Shown here: positions 16,647-25,441 of the stretch, piece by piece
How positions within the stretch are numbered: position 1 is the first letter of the stretch
Layout of the letters: each line of letters starts with the position of its first letter
Assembly (NCBI GenBank): GCA_947494675.1
Contig: CANLVP010000002.1
Span: forward strand, 868,001 to 932,000
Length of the DNA stretch: 64,000 nt
DNA from: an uncultured Paracoccaceae bacterium
GTDB taxonomy: Bacteria > Pseudomonadota > Alphaproteobacteria > Rhodobacterales > Rhodobacteraceae
Direction: 5' to 3'
The notes under the pieces: generated by a model
What the model was told of the DNA's origin: nothing
What the model saw: only the letters and a program-made list of their open reading frames with translations
The model's database searches: none
Position numbers and translations under genes: made by a program

Positions 16647-17933
16647 ATGACCGACGATACCAACCTCTCACGTGCACAGGCCCGTGGCGTCCGCAACGCC
16701 CGTGATCTGGAAACCCAACTGGGCTGGCTCGACAATATCACCGGCACCGCCCTCGGTGTGCTGGCAGTGGCCTCTGGCATCTACACCTACCTTGGCGTGT
16801 CCTCCCTTCTCGATGACAACGGCGCGCTCAGCGTCTTTGCCGCGCTGGCCTATTCTGTCGCCGTCTCTGTCGGCATCTTCGTCTTCTGGTCCTATATGAT
16901 GCGCCTGATGCCTGCAGTGCGCACCGGCGCGGCCCGCATGGGGCTGTTTCTGGCAATGTGCCTGGGCTCCTGCGCCATCATCGCCATGTCATCATGGCTG
17001 AACGCCGCCGCCCTCGCCGGGGCCGCCGCTGTGGAACAGCACCTTGCCGAAACCGTGCAAGACTACCAAGAGGCGCTTGAACGCACCAACGAGATCACGC
17101 AATCCGCGCAATCCCTTTCCCGCGATGTGGCCCGCGTCCGCCAATCCTTTGTTGATCTTTCGGAACAAGAGGCGACCGGCCAGCTTTCGGGTTTTGCAGG
17201 TCAAGGCGCCGTCTTCCGCCTCTTACGGCAAAAGTCCGACGAACTCGCAGCGCTCGAGGCGCAAATCACCACCCAGGAAAGTCTCGTCTCCGATGCCTTC
17301 GCCGACGGCAACCAGATCCTGACCCGCATGCGCGCCTTGACGGTCGAGCAAGGCCCCGTTGAGCAACGCTCTGTCCTCTTCTCCGAAGAGGCCGTGCGCC
17401 TCGCCAATGTCATCACGCAATTGCGCCAGCTCTCTGTCGCCCCCTTGGTGCAGCGGGCCGCCCGCGACTTGGCAGATTCCGTGGTCCTGCCACAGCTCGA
17501 CGGCTCTGACGCCTCGACCCGGCAGGGGCAACAGGCCACCATCGACAGCGTGCTCACCGTCCTTGCCCAACGGGCCGCCGTGCTGGAATCCGCGGCACAA
17601 TCGGTGATCGACATGACGCCCCCTACCGATACCACCTATACCCCGATCTCAGCCGCCGACGCGGTGATCCTCTATGCCCGCAACTTTGTCCCCTCCTGGG
17701 CCGGAGCCATCGCAATTGACCTGCTGCCCGCCGTGTTGGTGCTGATTGTGACGATCACCCAAAGCGCCATCCGCTTCGCCCGTGACGGCAGCGCCGCAGA
17801 AGATAGCTTAACCCTCTCGGAACTCCGCGCCGCCATGATCGCGCTCAAAGACATCGACACCACGATGTCGGCCACCACAGCCCCACCGCGCGCCAAACCC
17901 GAAGCGCCGCCCAAACCCCACGTCGTCGAATGA
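16647..17933 (+). CDS. Coiled-coil inner-membrane protein of unknown function
   Basis: 428 residues. There are three hydrophobic segments near the N-terminus (about 29-55, 60-85 and 98-125). A long Gln/Glu/Ala-rich helical region (about 128-300, with ETVQDYQEALERTNEITQSA and KSDELAALEAQITTQ) follows and reads as coiled coil. A fourth membrane segment lies at about 353-378 (IAIDLLPAVLVLIVTITQSA), and a Pro/Lys/Ala-rich tail ends the protein. The coiled coil would lie in the periplasm if the N-terminus is cytoplasmic. It overlaps the next gene by four bases (ATGA). I do not recognise a named family. Confidence 0.7.
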   Translation: MTDDTNLSRAQARGVRNARDLETQLGWLDNITGTALGVLAVASGIYTYLGVSSLLDDNGALSVFAALAYSVAVSVGIFVFWSYMMRLMPAVRTGAARMGLFLAMCLGSCAIIAMSSWLNAAALAGAAAVEQHLAETVQDYQEALERTNEITQSAQSLSRDVARVRQSFVDLSEQEATGQLSGFAGQGAVFRLLRQKSDELAALEAQITTQESLVSDAFADGNQILTRMRALTVEQGPVEQRSVLFSEEAVRLANVITQLRQLSVAPLVQRAARDLADSVVLPQLDGSDASTRQGQQATIDSVLTVLAQRAAVLESAAQSVIDMTPPTDTTYTPISAADAVILYARNFVPSWAGAIAIDLLPAVLVLIVTITQSAIRFARDGSAAEDSLTLSELRAAMIALKDIDTTMSATTAPPRAKPEAPPKPHVVE

Positions 17934-18700
17934 CCACGCTCAATCCCAATACCGGTCGCACCCTGCGCTGGATCTTTGCCGCGCAAATCGCATTTGCCGC
18001 GGTGTTGATCGGTGCCGACCTCACCCGCATCCTGCCGACGCTGCTCACACCCTCTGACGCGCCAGAACTGACCCAGCCCATCGGCCCCGGCGACCAGACC
18101 CGCCGCTTCGCCCCGTCCGATCTTGCTCCCCGCACCGCCACCCCCGGCACAAGGCCCATTCCCACGACCACCGATATGCCCAGCCGCCTCGACTTTGTCG
18201 CCGCCGACTGGAACGGCGATCCCGTGATCACCCTCACCGGCGATATCGCCCCCGGTGACGCCACCCGCTTTGCCGAATTTCTTGATGCCCAATCCACGCC
18301 TCCCGTGACCGCCTTTCTCAACAGCCCCGGGGGCTCCGTGCAGGACGCGCTGGCCATCGGCCGCACATTGCGCACGGCTGGCATCAATACCGAAATGACG
18401 GCCTCCGATATCTGCCTCTCGGCCTGCCCCTACCTCTTGGCCGCGGGCACCACCCGCACCGCCGACCCAGAGGCGCTCATCGGCGTGCACCAACACTACT
18501 TTGGCGAAAACACCGCCCTGCCCGCCTTCCTCGCCGTCTCAGACATCCAACGCGGTCAGGGCGAGGTCATGCGCTATCTCGACGACATGGGCGTCGACCC
18601 GCTGATCATGCAACACGCGCTCACAACCCCCCCGGATGAAATCTACCTGCTTACCCCATCCGAGCAGGAAACATACAACCTCACCACCCCCGCGCCTTAG
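17930..18700 (+). CDS. Periplasmic ClpP-fold (COG3904-like) protein
   Basis: 256 residues. One N-terminal membrane segment or uncleaved signal (13-30) precedes a Pro/Thr-rich linker (40-85). The remainder resembles ClpP/crotonase proteases: FLNSPGGSVQDALAIGRTLR is the oxyanion strand and helix, DICLSACPYLLAAG holds a Ser-Ala-Cys nucleophile segment (Ser164), and IGVHQHYF supplies a His (187) at the expected spacing. The combination suggests an active Ser/His peptidase facing the periplasm, though no activity is known. It is translationally coupled to the coiled-coil membrane protein, so the two probably work together. Confidence 0.72.
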   Translation: MTTLNPNTGRTLRWIFAAQIAFAAVLIGADLTRILPTLLTPSDAPELTQPIGPGDQTRRFAPSDLAPRTATPGTRPIPTTTDMPSRLDFVAADWNGDPVITLTGDIAPGDATRFAEFLDAQSTPPVTAFLNSPGGSVQDALAIGRTLRTAGINTEMTASDICLSACPYLLAAGTTRTADPEALIGVHQHYFGENTALPAFLAVSDIQRGQGEVMRYLDDMGVDPLIMQHALTTPPDEIYLLTPSEQETYNLTTPAP

Positions 18701-18739
18701 GCTTTCTTTGGTCCATAAATATCCCCGCCGGAGGCCTCC
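18701..18739 (+). repeat. 3'-end dispersed repeat, family 1
   Basis: Starts at the base after the stop codon of the ClpP-fold gene. It carries the core CTTTGGTCCATAAATATC followed by CCCGCCGGAGGC. It is immediately followed by a family 2 element, the only place in this window where the two families touch. Confidence 0.75.
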
Positions 18740-18795
18740 GGGACGGCGGGCGGGGCGCGTTTGCATCTTGCAAACAGCGGCGCACGCGCGTCCCC
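18740..18795 (+). repeat. Structured repeat, family 2, copy B
   Basis: Conserved GGGACGGCGGGCGGGGCG at 18740-18757 and ACAGCGGC at 18774-18781. The inner hairpin is GTTTGCA-TCT-TGCAAAC, seven perfect pairs. The outer stem GGGACG/CGTCCC has six pairs. Confidence 0.75.
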
Positions 18796-18832
18796 GATTG
18801 CACAAATCCCCCGACCCTGCCAAAAGACGGGC

Positions 18833-19870
18833 ATGAGCACCGGACACCTCACCATTGACCTCTCGGCCATCGCCGCCAACTGGCAGGCGCTCGACGCCAA
18901 ATCCGGCGTGGAAACCGCAGCCGTGGTCAAGGCTGACGGTTACGGTCTGGGTGCCGCCCGCGTCGCCACCGCACTGGCACAGGCAGGTGCACGACAGTTC
19001 TTCGTGGCCGTCGCCGAAGAAGGCGCTGCCGTCCGCCAAGCGCTCGGCCCCGGTCCCTCCATCTCCGTCTTTTCGGGCCATATGGAAGGCGACACCGACA
19101 CCCTGCGCGATCTGGCGCTCACGCCAATGCTCAACTCCGCCACACAGGTCAAACGCCACTTTGACACCCTGCCCGGCCAGCCCTTTGGCGTGCAGCTTGA
19201 TACCGGCATGAACCGGCTCGGCATGGAATGGGACGATTGGGCCACGACGGCCGAACAGGTGATGCGCGCAGGCCCAACGCTTGTGATGTCGCATCTGGCC
19301 TGCGCCGATGAACCCGACCACCCGATGAACCCCTACCAGCTTGATGTCTTCCATCAGATGACCGACGGCATCTCGACCCCGCGCAGTCTGGCCGCAACGG
19401 GCGGCATCCTGCTGGGTGAGAAATATCACTTCGACCTGACCCGCCCCGGCGTCGGCCTTTATGGCGGGGCCCCCTTTGCGGACGCCCAGCCCGTGGCCCG
19501 CATCGACCTGCCCGTGATCCAGATCCGCGACCTGACCGCGGGCGAGGTCGTAGGCTACGGCAACAGCTGGCAGTCTGAGCGTCCGGCCCGCATCGCCACC
19601 ATCGCCGCAGGCTACGCAGATGGCCTGCTACGCCACATGTCTGGCCGCGCAACGCTCTGGCATGACGGGCAACCTTGCCCCCTTGTGGGCCGCGTTTCGA
19701 TGGATCTGATCACAGTTGACGTAACGGACTGTGACGAGGATCCCGCTTACCTCACAATCCTCGGCCCGCACCAATCCGTCGATGATTTGGCTCGCGCTGC
19801 TGGCACCATCGGCTACGAAGTGCTCACCTCCCTCGGCCCGCGCTATTCACGCCACTACGCCCAGCGCTAG
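18833..19870 (+). CDS. alr: Alanine racemase
   Basis: 345 residues. It interconverts L- and D-alanine for peptidoglycan. The PLP lysine is in [11 protein letters not shown] (Lys33), the substrate-side [10 protein letters not shown] motif is intact, and [12 protein letters not shown] and [13 protein letters not shown] give the second-domain active-site elements, including the catalytic Tyr of the C-terminal domain (AGYADG). The ATG at 18833 fits family length; an in-frame start at 18761 would place the family 2 repeat inside the protein. It belongs to the dnaB-alr-radA-purF backbone. Confidence 0.95.
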   Translation: MSTGHLTIDLSAIAANWQALDAKSGVETAAVVKADGYGLGAARVATALAQAGARQFFVAVAEEGAAVRQALGPGPSISVFSGHMEGDTDTLRDLALTPMLNSATQVKRHFDTLPGQPFGVQLDTGMNRLGMEWDDWATTAEQVMRAGPTLVMSHLACADEPDHPMNPYQLDVFHQMTDGISTPRSLAATGGILLGEKYHFDLTRPGVGLYGGAPFADAQPVARIDLPVIQIRDLTAGEVVGYGNSWQSERPARIATIAAGYADGLLRHMSGRATLWHDGQPCPLVGRVSMDLITVDVTDCDEDPAYLTILGPHQSVDDLARAAGTIGYEVLTSLGPRYSRHYAQR

Positions 19871-20188
19871 GCCTAAGCGATTCGGACATTCCGACACAAA
19901 TTCGCGCCGCAAACCCCTGAAATCACAAAGAATTGCGCCCAGCCCCGGATACAGGCTGTAATCACGCGATCCTCATAGACCTTGTGCGGCGCAGGGCTCC
20001 TCCTACTACCCCTATGCGGCCCGGCCGCGGCAATTGTCTCCCACCCCGCAACAGTCCCGATCACCGCACCAAATTGACCCATCAACAGGCCTGATGCCAC
20101 AAATCCCCCGGTTTTCCCCTGAAATTGCCAAAGGCCAATCACCTAATCTTACAGCATGTTACGAAATGAGCATTCTGGGGGATGCGGT
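19871..20188. other. Intergenic stretch between alr and the next operon
   Basis: 318 bases. An 89-codon minus-strand frame (19873-20142) is open but has no recognisable motif or ribosome site. I see no terminator with a T-run and no RNA gene. The right end must contain the promoter of the following operon; GGGGGA serves as its ribosome site. Confidence 0.5.
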
Positions 20189-20959
20189 ATGTTTATGAAA
20201 AATCTTATTCTGGGGTCTGCCCGTCTCTTTCACCTTTTGGCGCTTGGTGCCGTCGCGATCCTTGGGATTGCAGCACTCGCCTATACGGTCGCCTGCGCCT
20301 TTGGGGTCGCACCATGGCTCACCATGACCGCCTCTTTTGGAGAGGTGACATACACCAACGCTGGTCAATGGCTACAAATCGGCGCAACTGCGCTCCTGCT
20401 TGCCATGGCGTTCTTCCTGCCCACCTCTGCACGTATCGCGGCGCTGGAACACAGCCACCGCCGGTTTGAGATGACGATGGACGACGTGGCCCGCGCCTAT
20501 CACCTCGCCCATACCGCCGACCGCGCAGGCCTCTTCAGCCTCAGCTCTGAATTTGACGCCGTGCGCGAACGCCTCGCCTATCTGCGCGACCACCCCGATC
20601 TGGAACAGCTTGAACCGCAAGTGCTCGAGGTTGCCGCCCAGATGTCACAACAGGCCCGTCACCTCTCGGACGTCTACTCGGACGAGAAAGTCGCCCGCGC
20701 CAAGGCCTTCCTGCAACAACGCCAGGAAGAAGCAGAAGCCCAGCAGGAACGTATCGTCGAGGCCCTGCACGTCACCAGCCAAATCCGCACTTGGGCACAA
20801 CAGGTCGACGTTGAGGAATCCATTGTCGCGAGCCAACTCAGCCAACTTGATGAAAAGTTGCAAGCCGCACTGCCGCACTTGGGCTACACGATGGAACACG
20901 ACGACAGCGATGAAACAGACAACGTCGTCTCCCTGCCCGCCAAACCTGCGGCTGAGTAA
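20189..20959 (+). CDS. Conserved membrane protein with coiled-coil domain
   Basis: 256 residues. Two membrane segments lie at the N-terminus (about 10-35 and 60-80, the second in WLQIGATALLLAMAFFLPTS). A long helical domain follows, with DDVARAYHLAHTADRAGLF, YLRDHPDLEQLEPQVLEVAAQMSQ and a Gln/Glu-rich coiled coil FLQQRQEEAEAQQERIVEAL. I recall relatives in Rhodobacterales labelled DNA repair protein, but no nuclease, ATPase or DNA-binding motif is visible and the membrane anchor argues against that name. The ATG at 20189 has GGGGGA eight bases upstream. Six bases separate it from the next gene. Confidence 0.7.
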   Translation: MFMKNLILGSARLFHLLALGAVAILGIAALAYTVACAFGVAPWLTMTASFGEVTYTNAGQWLQIGATALLLAMAFFLPTSARIAALEHSHRRFEMTMDDVARAYHLAHTADRAGLFSLSSEFDAVRERLAYLRDHPDLEQLEPQVLEVAAQMSQQARHLSDVYSDEKVARAKAFLQQRQEEAEAQQERIVEALHVTSQIRTWAQQVDVEESIVASQLSQLDEKLQAALPHLGYTMEHDDSDETDNVVSLPAKPAAE

Positions 20960-20965
20960 CCTCTT

Positions 20966-21568
20966 ATGATCATCGACGACCTGATCATGGCCCTTGTGCA
21001 GGTCATGATCGCGATCGCCACGGTGCTGATCGAGCTTATGGTCCACCTTGGCGCTCTGATGTTCGGAGCATCATTCATGGCCGCACGTCACACCGGGCTG
21101 ATCCGCGCGGGATTTGTCATCACCGCCCTGGGGGCAGCATATCTTCTCTTCGGGATCATTCGTTGGCTTGTGCCTGCCCTTGCCACACCAGCACTGACCC
21201 CGCTCTATTCTGGTCCCGCCTTCGGTGTGATCCTGATCTTGCTCCTTTTAGGTCTGTTCTTGTTGGCAATCGGCGCAGAATACAAAGCGCCAGAAACCAC
21301 TGACGCACGCCCCAAGGCCAGTGCCGCGCCGGGCTGGCTCATCCACCTCTTTTCCTATGGCTTTTCCTTCCTGCTGGTCCTGGCAGTCCTATCCGGAACC
21401 AGTAGCACCGCCCACAACCGCAGCTTGACCGACCGCGCCTGCGACACCGCCCGGACCAAGATCACCGCTGACACCGAAACCAAACTGACCGAAGGCCTTG
21501 ATCTGGCAGGCGACCTGCTGGGCCGCGACCTGACATCAAACCTTCCCTGCCAGTCGCCAACCGAATAA
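20966..21568 (+). CDS. Hypothetical multi-pass membrane protein
   Basis: 200 residues with about four hydrophobic segments (10-38, 46-72, 80-102, 122-140). A C-terminal polar region with two cysteines (RACDTART and NLPCQSPTE) could form a disulfide in the periplasm. No family is recognised. It lies between the coiled-coil membrane protein and a PqiA-domain protein, all in one direction with gaps of 6 and 27 bases, so the three probably form one operon concerned with the envelope. Confidence 0.6.
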   Translation: MIIDDLIMALVQVMIAIATVLIELMVHLGALMFGASFMAARHTGLIRAGFVITALGAAYLLFGIIRWLVPALATPALTPLYSGPAFGVILILLLLGLFLLAIGAEYKAPETTDARPKASAAPGWLIHLFSYGFSFLLVLAVLSGTSSTAHNRSLTDRACDTARTKITADTETKLTEGLDLAGDLLGRDLTSNLPCQSPTE

Positions 21569-21595
21569 GCAGGCCAAAACGAACGAAGGCCTCCG

Positions 21596-22039
21596 ATGCA
21601 AACAACCCTCAAATACGCCAACCTCGCGCTGCTGATCCTCTTTCCCATCGCGTGGTTCGCCCCACTCATGCGCGCAGGCCTCCTGCCGCTCTTTGGCCTG
21701 TCGGAAATTTCGGTGATCTCGGGCCTGCAATCGCTGTGGGAGAGCGATATCTTTCTGGCCCTCATGGTCACCGCCTTCGCCCTTTTCGCCCCCTACCTCA
21801 AAACCATCGGTCTGGCGCTGACACACTTCCAGCTGCTCAGCCCCAAACTCCTGCCCGCCCTGTCATGGATGGGCAAACTGGCCATGGCCGACATCTTTCT
21901 GATCGCGCTCTATATCGTGGTGGCCAAAGGCGTCGGCATCGGTAAATTGGAAACCGCATGGGGGCTCTACCTCTTTACCGCCTGCATCCTCGCCTCCATC
22001 GTGATCTCGGGCCTGACCAAACCGCCAGCGCCGGAGTAA
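21596..22039 (+). CDS. PqiA-domain (paraquat-inducible protein A family) membrane protein
   Basis: 147 residues with four transmembrane helices. It corresponds to one PqiA/LetA domain: an N-terminal hydrophobic helix, FLALMVTAFALFAPYLKTIGLA, then WMGKLAMADIFLIALYIVVA followed by the closing helix. The MxDIF segment is the family signature. The zinc-finger cysteines seen in longer PqiA proteins are absent. LetA/PqiA proteins work with MCE proteins in lipid transport between membranes; no MCE gene is near, so the role here is open. Confidence 0.8.
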   Translation: MQTTLKYANLALLILFPIAWFAPLMRAGLLPLFGLSEISVISGLQSLWESDIFLALMVTAFALFAPYLKTIGLALTHFQLLSPKLLPALSWMGKLAMADIFLIALYIVVAKGVGIGKLETAWGLYLFTACILASIVISGLTKPPAPE

Positions 22040-22097
22040 AACACCCGCCAATCAAGCCCCCCTTGCCAGCGCCGCACGATAGGTCCAAAAGGTGAAC

Positions 22098-23471
22098 ATG
22101 GCCAAAGACCTTTCCTTCTCCTGCTCCGACTGCGGCGCTGTCACCTCCAAATGGTCGGGGCGCTGCGACGGCTGCGGCGCGTGGAACACCATCACCGAAG
22201 ACAAAGCGCTCGCCTCTGGGCCGAAGAAAAAGTCGCTGGGCGGCATGCGGGGCAACACCATCCCCCTCACCGACCTCGCCACCGCCGAGGCCGAACCACC
22301 CCGCACCCTGTCGGGCGTCGCCGAACTTGACCGCGTGCTGGGCGGCGGGCTGACCAAAGCCTCTGCCCTGCTGGTCGGAGGCGACCCCGGTATCGGCAAA
22401 TCCACGCTCCTGCTGCAAGCCGCCGCCCGCTTTGCCCGTGGCGGGCTTAAGGTCATCTATATCTCTGGCGAGGAATCAAACGCCCAGGTCCAGATGCGCG
22501 CCCGCCGCCTTGGCCTGACAGAATCCCCGGTCAAACTGGCGTCGGAAACCAACCTGCGCGACATCCTCACCACCCTGGACGCTGAAAAGCCCGACCTTGC
22601 GATCATCGACTCGATTCAGACCATGTGGGCCGACAACGTGGAATCCGCTCCCGGTTCCGTCTCTCAGGTCCGCAGCAGCGCGCACGAACTGACGACCTTT
22701 GCCAAGCGCAACGGCATGGCCGTGGTCATGGTCGGCCACGTCACCAAAGAAGGCGCCATCGCAGGCCCCCGCGTCGTCGAACACATGGTCGACACCGTGC
22801 TTTACTTCGAAGGCGAGCGTGGCCACCAGTTCCGCATCCTACGTGCGGTCAAGAACCGCTTTGGCCCCGCAGACGAAATCGGCGTCTTTGAAATGACCGG
22901 CAAAGGGTTGGCCGAGGTCAAGAACCCCTCTGCCATGTTCCTGTCCGAACGCGGCGACCCTGCCCCCGGCTCTGTGGTCTTTGGCGGCATCGAAGGGACC
23001 CGTCCTGTGCTGTGCGAGATACAAGCCCTTGTGTCCCCTTCGCCACACAGCCAACCCCGCCGATCTGTCGTCGGATGGGACGGATCACGCCTTGCGATGA
23101 TCCTTGCCGTGCTGGAATCCCGCGCCGGTGTCCCCTTCACCGGATTGGACGTCTACCTCAACGTAGCAGGGGGTTTGCGCATCACTGAACCTGCCGCAGA
23201 CCTTGCCGTGGCAGCAGCCCTTGTGTCCGCCCGCGAAGACGCCGCGATACCAAAAGACGCCGTTCTTTTCGGCGAAATCTCTCTCTCCGGTGCGCTGCGA
23301 CCCTGCGTTCAGACGGAAAATAGATTGAAAGAAGCCTCAAAACTTGGTTTTACCTCCGCAATCATGCCGCAACAGGCCAAATCACCTGCGGCATCCGGCC
23401 TTGATCTGCGCACCATGCAGACCCTGACCGATTTTGTGACAACGGTGTTCGGCGAACGCGGACCCGAATGA
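22098..23471 (+). CDS. radA: DNA repair protein RadA
   Basis: 457 residues. RadA is a RecA-like ATPase that migrates branches in recombination intermediates. The zinc finger has Cys at 9, 12, 23 and 26 (CSDC...CDGC). Walker A is GGDPGIGKS, the RadA-specific KNRFG motif is present, and the C-terminal Lon-like domain starts near LDVYLNVAGGLRITEPAADLA. The ATG at 22098 is favoured over a GTG two codons earlier because AAAAGG lies at a suitable distance. Confidence 0.96.
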   Translation: MAKDLSFSCSDCGAVTSKWSGRCDGCGAWNTITEDKALASGPKKKSLGGMRGNTIPLTDLATAEAEPPRTLSGVAELDRVLGGGLTKASALLVGGDPGIGKSTLLLQAAARFARGGLKVIYISGEESNAQVQMRARRLGLTESPVKLASETNLRDILTTLDAEKPDLAIIDSIQTMWADNVESAPGSVSQVRSSAHELTTFAKRNGMAVVMVGHVTKEGAIAGPRVVEHMVDTVLYFEGERGHQFRILRAVKNRFGPADEIGVFEMTGKGLAEVKNPSAMFLSERGDPAPGSVVFGGIEGTRPVLCEIQALVSPSPHSQPRRSVVGWDGSRLAMILAVLESRAGVPFTGLDVYLNVAGGLRITEPAADLAVAAALVSAREDAAIPKDAVLFGEISLSGALRPCVQTENRLKEASKLGFTSAIMPQQAKSPAASGLDLRTMQTLTDFVTTVFGERGPE

Positions 23472-23483
23472 AGGAGCGGACCG

Positions 23484-24044
23484 TTGGAAGGTTTCACCAT
23501 TGTTGATGGCGTCGTCGCCGCAATTATCGTCGTTTCGGCCCTGCTGGCCTATAGCCGCGGTTTCGTCCGCGAGGCCATGGCCATCGCAGGCTGGATCGGT
23601 GCCACGATCCTCGCCTTCATCTTTGCCGATCAGGCCGAACCACTTGTCCGCCAGATCCCCGTCATTGGCGACTTTATTGGCGATAGCTGCGAACTGAGCA
23701 TTATTGCTGCCTTCGCTGCCGTCTTTGCCGTTGCCCTTGTGGTAGTCTCGATCTTTACGCCGCTCTTTTCGTCGCTGGTGCAACGCTCTGCGCTCAACGG
23801 CCTCGACCAAGGGGCCGGTTTCCTCTTTGGCGTGCTGCGCGGCATCCTGCTGGTGGCTGTGGCCTTCTTTGTCTACCAAACCGTGCTCTCCGCTCAGGAT
23901 ATCCCGATGATCGAAGACAGCCGCTCTGCCAAGGTCTTTGCCCGCATGACCGGTCAGATCGAAAATCGCGACCCAGAAGCGGCACTTGGCTGGCTGACAA
24001 TCCAGTACGAGCAGCTGGTTGGTGCGTGTTCCGCGCCCGAATAA
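23484..24044 (+). CDS. cvpA: CvpA family protein
   Basis: 186 residues with four membrane segments: FTIVDGVVAAIIVVSALLAYSRGF (the R-GF-RE signature follows), AGWIGATILAFIF, LSIIAAFAAVFAVALVVVSIF and FLFGVLRGILLVAVAFFVYQ. CvpA is linked to envelope stress resistance and, historically, colicin V production. It starts with TTG; AAGGAG seven bases upstream supports that codon. It is 12 bases after radA and precedes purF in the usual backbone order, although two VPLPA-CTERM genes lie between here. Confidence 0.9.
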   Translation: MEGFTIVDGVVAAIIVVSALLAYSRGFVREAMAIAGWIGATILAFIFADQAEPLVRQIPVIGDFIGDSCELSIIAAFAAVFAVALVVVSIFTPLFSSLVQRSALNGLDQGAGFLFGVLRGILLVAVAFFVYQTVLSAQDIPMIEDSRSAKVFARMTGQIENRDPEAALGWLTIQYEQLVGACSAPE

Positions 24045-24130
24045 GGCACCAGTTTCGCCCAGATCGGGTCACAATTCGACATTAATAAACTCTTAACACG
24101 CGCGAACAATGCGCGAGATAAGGGTATGTG

Positions 24131-24721
24131 ATGAAGACTTTGATTTCGGCCATTTCGGCACTCTTCCTATCCGTCACCGCAGCCTCGGCTGCGACGATCA
24201 ACTATGATTTTCTGGCGTCAGGCACAAATTCCAGCTCTGTCAGCTATTCCGAAGGTGGCGTCGCCCTCACCGTGACATCGACACTCGGCAACGTCGCCGT
24301 GACGTCCAATGGCTTGGGCGTGACAGGCAACCCCGAAGGCGGTCGCATCGGCCTTGGCGAAAGCCTGACCTTCGACTTTGGCTCTGTCCTTGTCGATCAA
24401 ATCACCGGCCTGATGTTTGAAACACAGAACCAGTCCGAACAATTCGGTATCATTATCAACGGCGCGGCGACCCTGTTCACCCTGCCCGCTGCCCCCGGCA
24501 CAAGCTTTGTGACGCTCGATTTCACCAGCCTGATCCCAACGGGCGGCGTGTCCAGCTTTACAATCTTTGGCGTCCAGCCAAACGCGGCTGGCAATCGCGG
24601 CGTGAAGGTCGGCGGCATCACAGTGAACGCAATCAACGTGCCAACCATCCCGCTCCCGGCCTCTGGCCTGCTGTTGCTGACAGGCTTTGGCGCAATCGCG
24701 CTGCGCCGCCGCACCAGCTAA
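24131..24721 (+). CDS. VPLPA/PEP-CTERM-type surface-sorted protein
   Basis: 196 residues. Signal peptide MKTLISAISALFLSVTAASA is cleaved before ATINYDF. The mature part is a low-complexity beta-rich domain (FDFGSVLVDQITGLMFETQN resembles the DUF642/choice-of-anchor jelly-roll strand pattern). The C-terminus IPLPASGLLLLTGFGAIALR followed by RRTS is the exosortase-type sorting tail, slightly diverged (IPLPA in place of VPLPA). It is probably attached to the cell surface or exopolysaccharide. It is convergent with another CTERM gene. Confidence 0.8.
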   Translation: MKTLISAISALFLSVTAASAATINYDFLASGTNSSSVSYSEGGVALTVTSTLGNVAVTSNGLGVTGNPEGGRIGLGESLTFDFGSVLVDQITGLMFETQNQSEQFGIIINGAATLFTLPAAPGTSFVTLDFTSLIPTGGVSSFTIFGVQPNAAGNRGVKVGGITVNAINVPTIPLPASGLLLLTGFGAIALRRRTS

Positions 24722-24820
24722 CCGCGAAATTACCCCCACGGGATCGGGCGTGCCGCATCGGCGCGCCCTTTCTCGTTGTGGCCGCAGCGTTTCGACATCG
24801 CCGAGACCGGCAACCCCCAC

Positions 24821-24847
24821 AAAAAAACGGCCCCCAAATGGGGACCG
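24821..24847 (-). terminator. Rho-independent terminator for the minus-strand VPLPA-CTERM gene
   Basis: On the minus strand CGGTCCCC-ATTT-GGGGGCCG forms an eight-pair stem (one G-T pair) followed by seven T residues, 28 bases after the stop codon. Confidence 0.85.
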
Positions 24848-24874
24848 CTTCAGCCTTAGCGCTTTGCAACAGGC

Positions 24875-25441
24875 TTAGCCTTTGCGACGCTTGAGCCCCG
24901 CCAACAGCGCCATACCACCGATCATCAGCGGCATGCCTGCAGGCAGTGGAACCGGCGCTGGGGCCGCGTCAGCCGTGATTGACCAGTCAAAGGTATTCAC
25001 CCAATCGATCCAGTCACCCGGAGGTGTCAAATCCGTAAACAGGATCGACACATTGCCATCCAGCAGGATCGACGCCAGCTCACCATCGGTCAGCGCCGCT
25101 GAAATGGTGTGGGACGAGTCGTGAAGCGTGTCGTCAGTCCCATTGTCAAAACGGTCGTTCGCAGAATTGCCATCGGACAGGGTGCCCAACGACAACCCAT
25201 CAACCGCCAGGGTGAAGTACTCGCCGCTGGGCGTGTGAAAGTCACCGCTATAGGTCAGTGTAAACAGGCCATTGGTCCACCCCGTGGCCGCACCGCCAAA
25301 GGCAACCGTATCTGTGAACGTCAGGCCGGGGCCTGTGTTCGAATATTGCGACGCCGAGGACGCGCTGACCAGCGTGGCCGCCTGTGCGGCACCGGCAAGA
25401 AGCACCGTCGTTGCGGTGGCCGCAATCATTGTTTTCAACAT
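24875..25441 (-). CDS. VPLPA-CTERM surface-sorted protein
   Basis: 188 residues from the ATG that has CGGAG eight bases upstream; a GTG three codons earlier lacks spacing. Signal peptide MLKTMIAATATTVLLAGAAQA. The mature domain is Gly/Thr/Asp/Ser-rich (FTLTYSGDFHTPSGEYFTLA, DRFDNGTDDTLHDSSHTISA) with no cysteines, like choice-of-anchor proteins. The C-terminus is APVPLPAGMPLMIGGMALLA, then GLKRRKG: a complete exosortase sorting signal. It is the third CTERM protein in about 12 kb; no exosortase gene is in the window. Confidence 0.85.
   Translation of the reverse strand: MLKTMIAATATTVLLAGAAQAATLVSASSASQYSNTGPGLTFTDTVAFGGAATGWTNGLFTLTYSGDFHTPSGEYFTLAVDGLSLGTLSDGNSANDRFDNGTDDTLHDSSHTISAALTDGELASILLDGNVSILFTDLTPPGDWIDWVNTFDWSITADAAPAPVPLPAGMPLMIGGMALLAGLKRRKG

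Noticed and set aside
19873-20142. 89-codon minus-strand open frame between alr and the next operon
   Set aside because: No recognisable motif or start signal; long chance open frames are common at this GC content.
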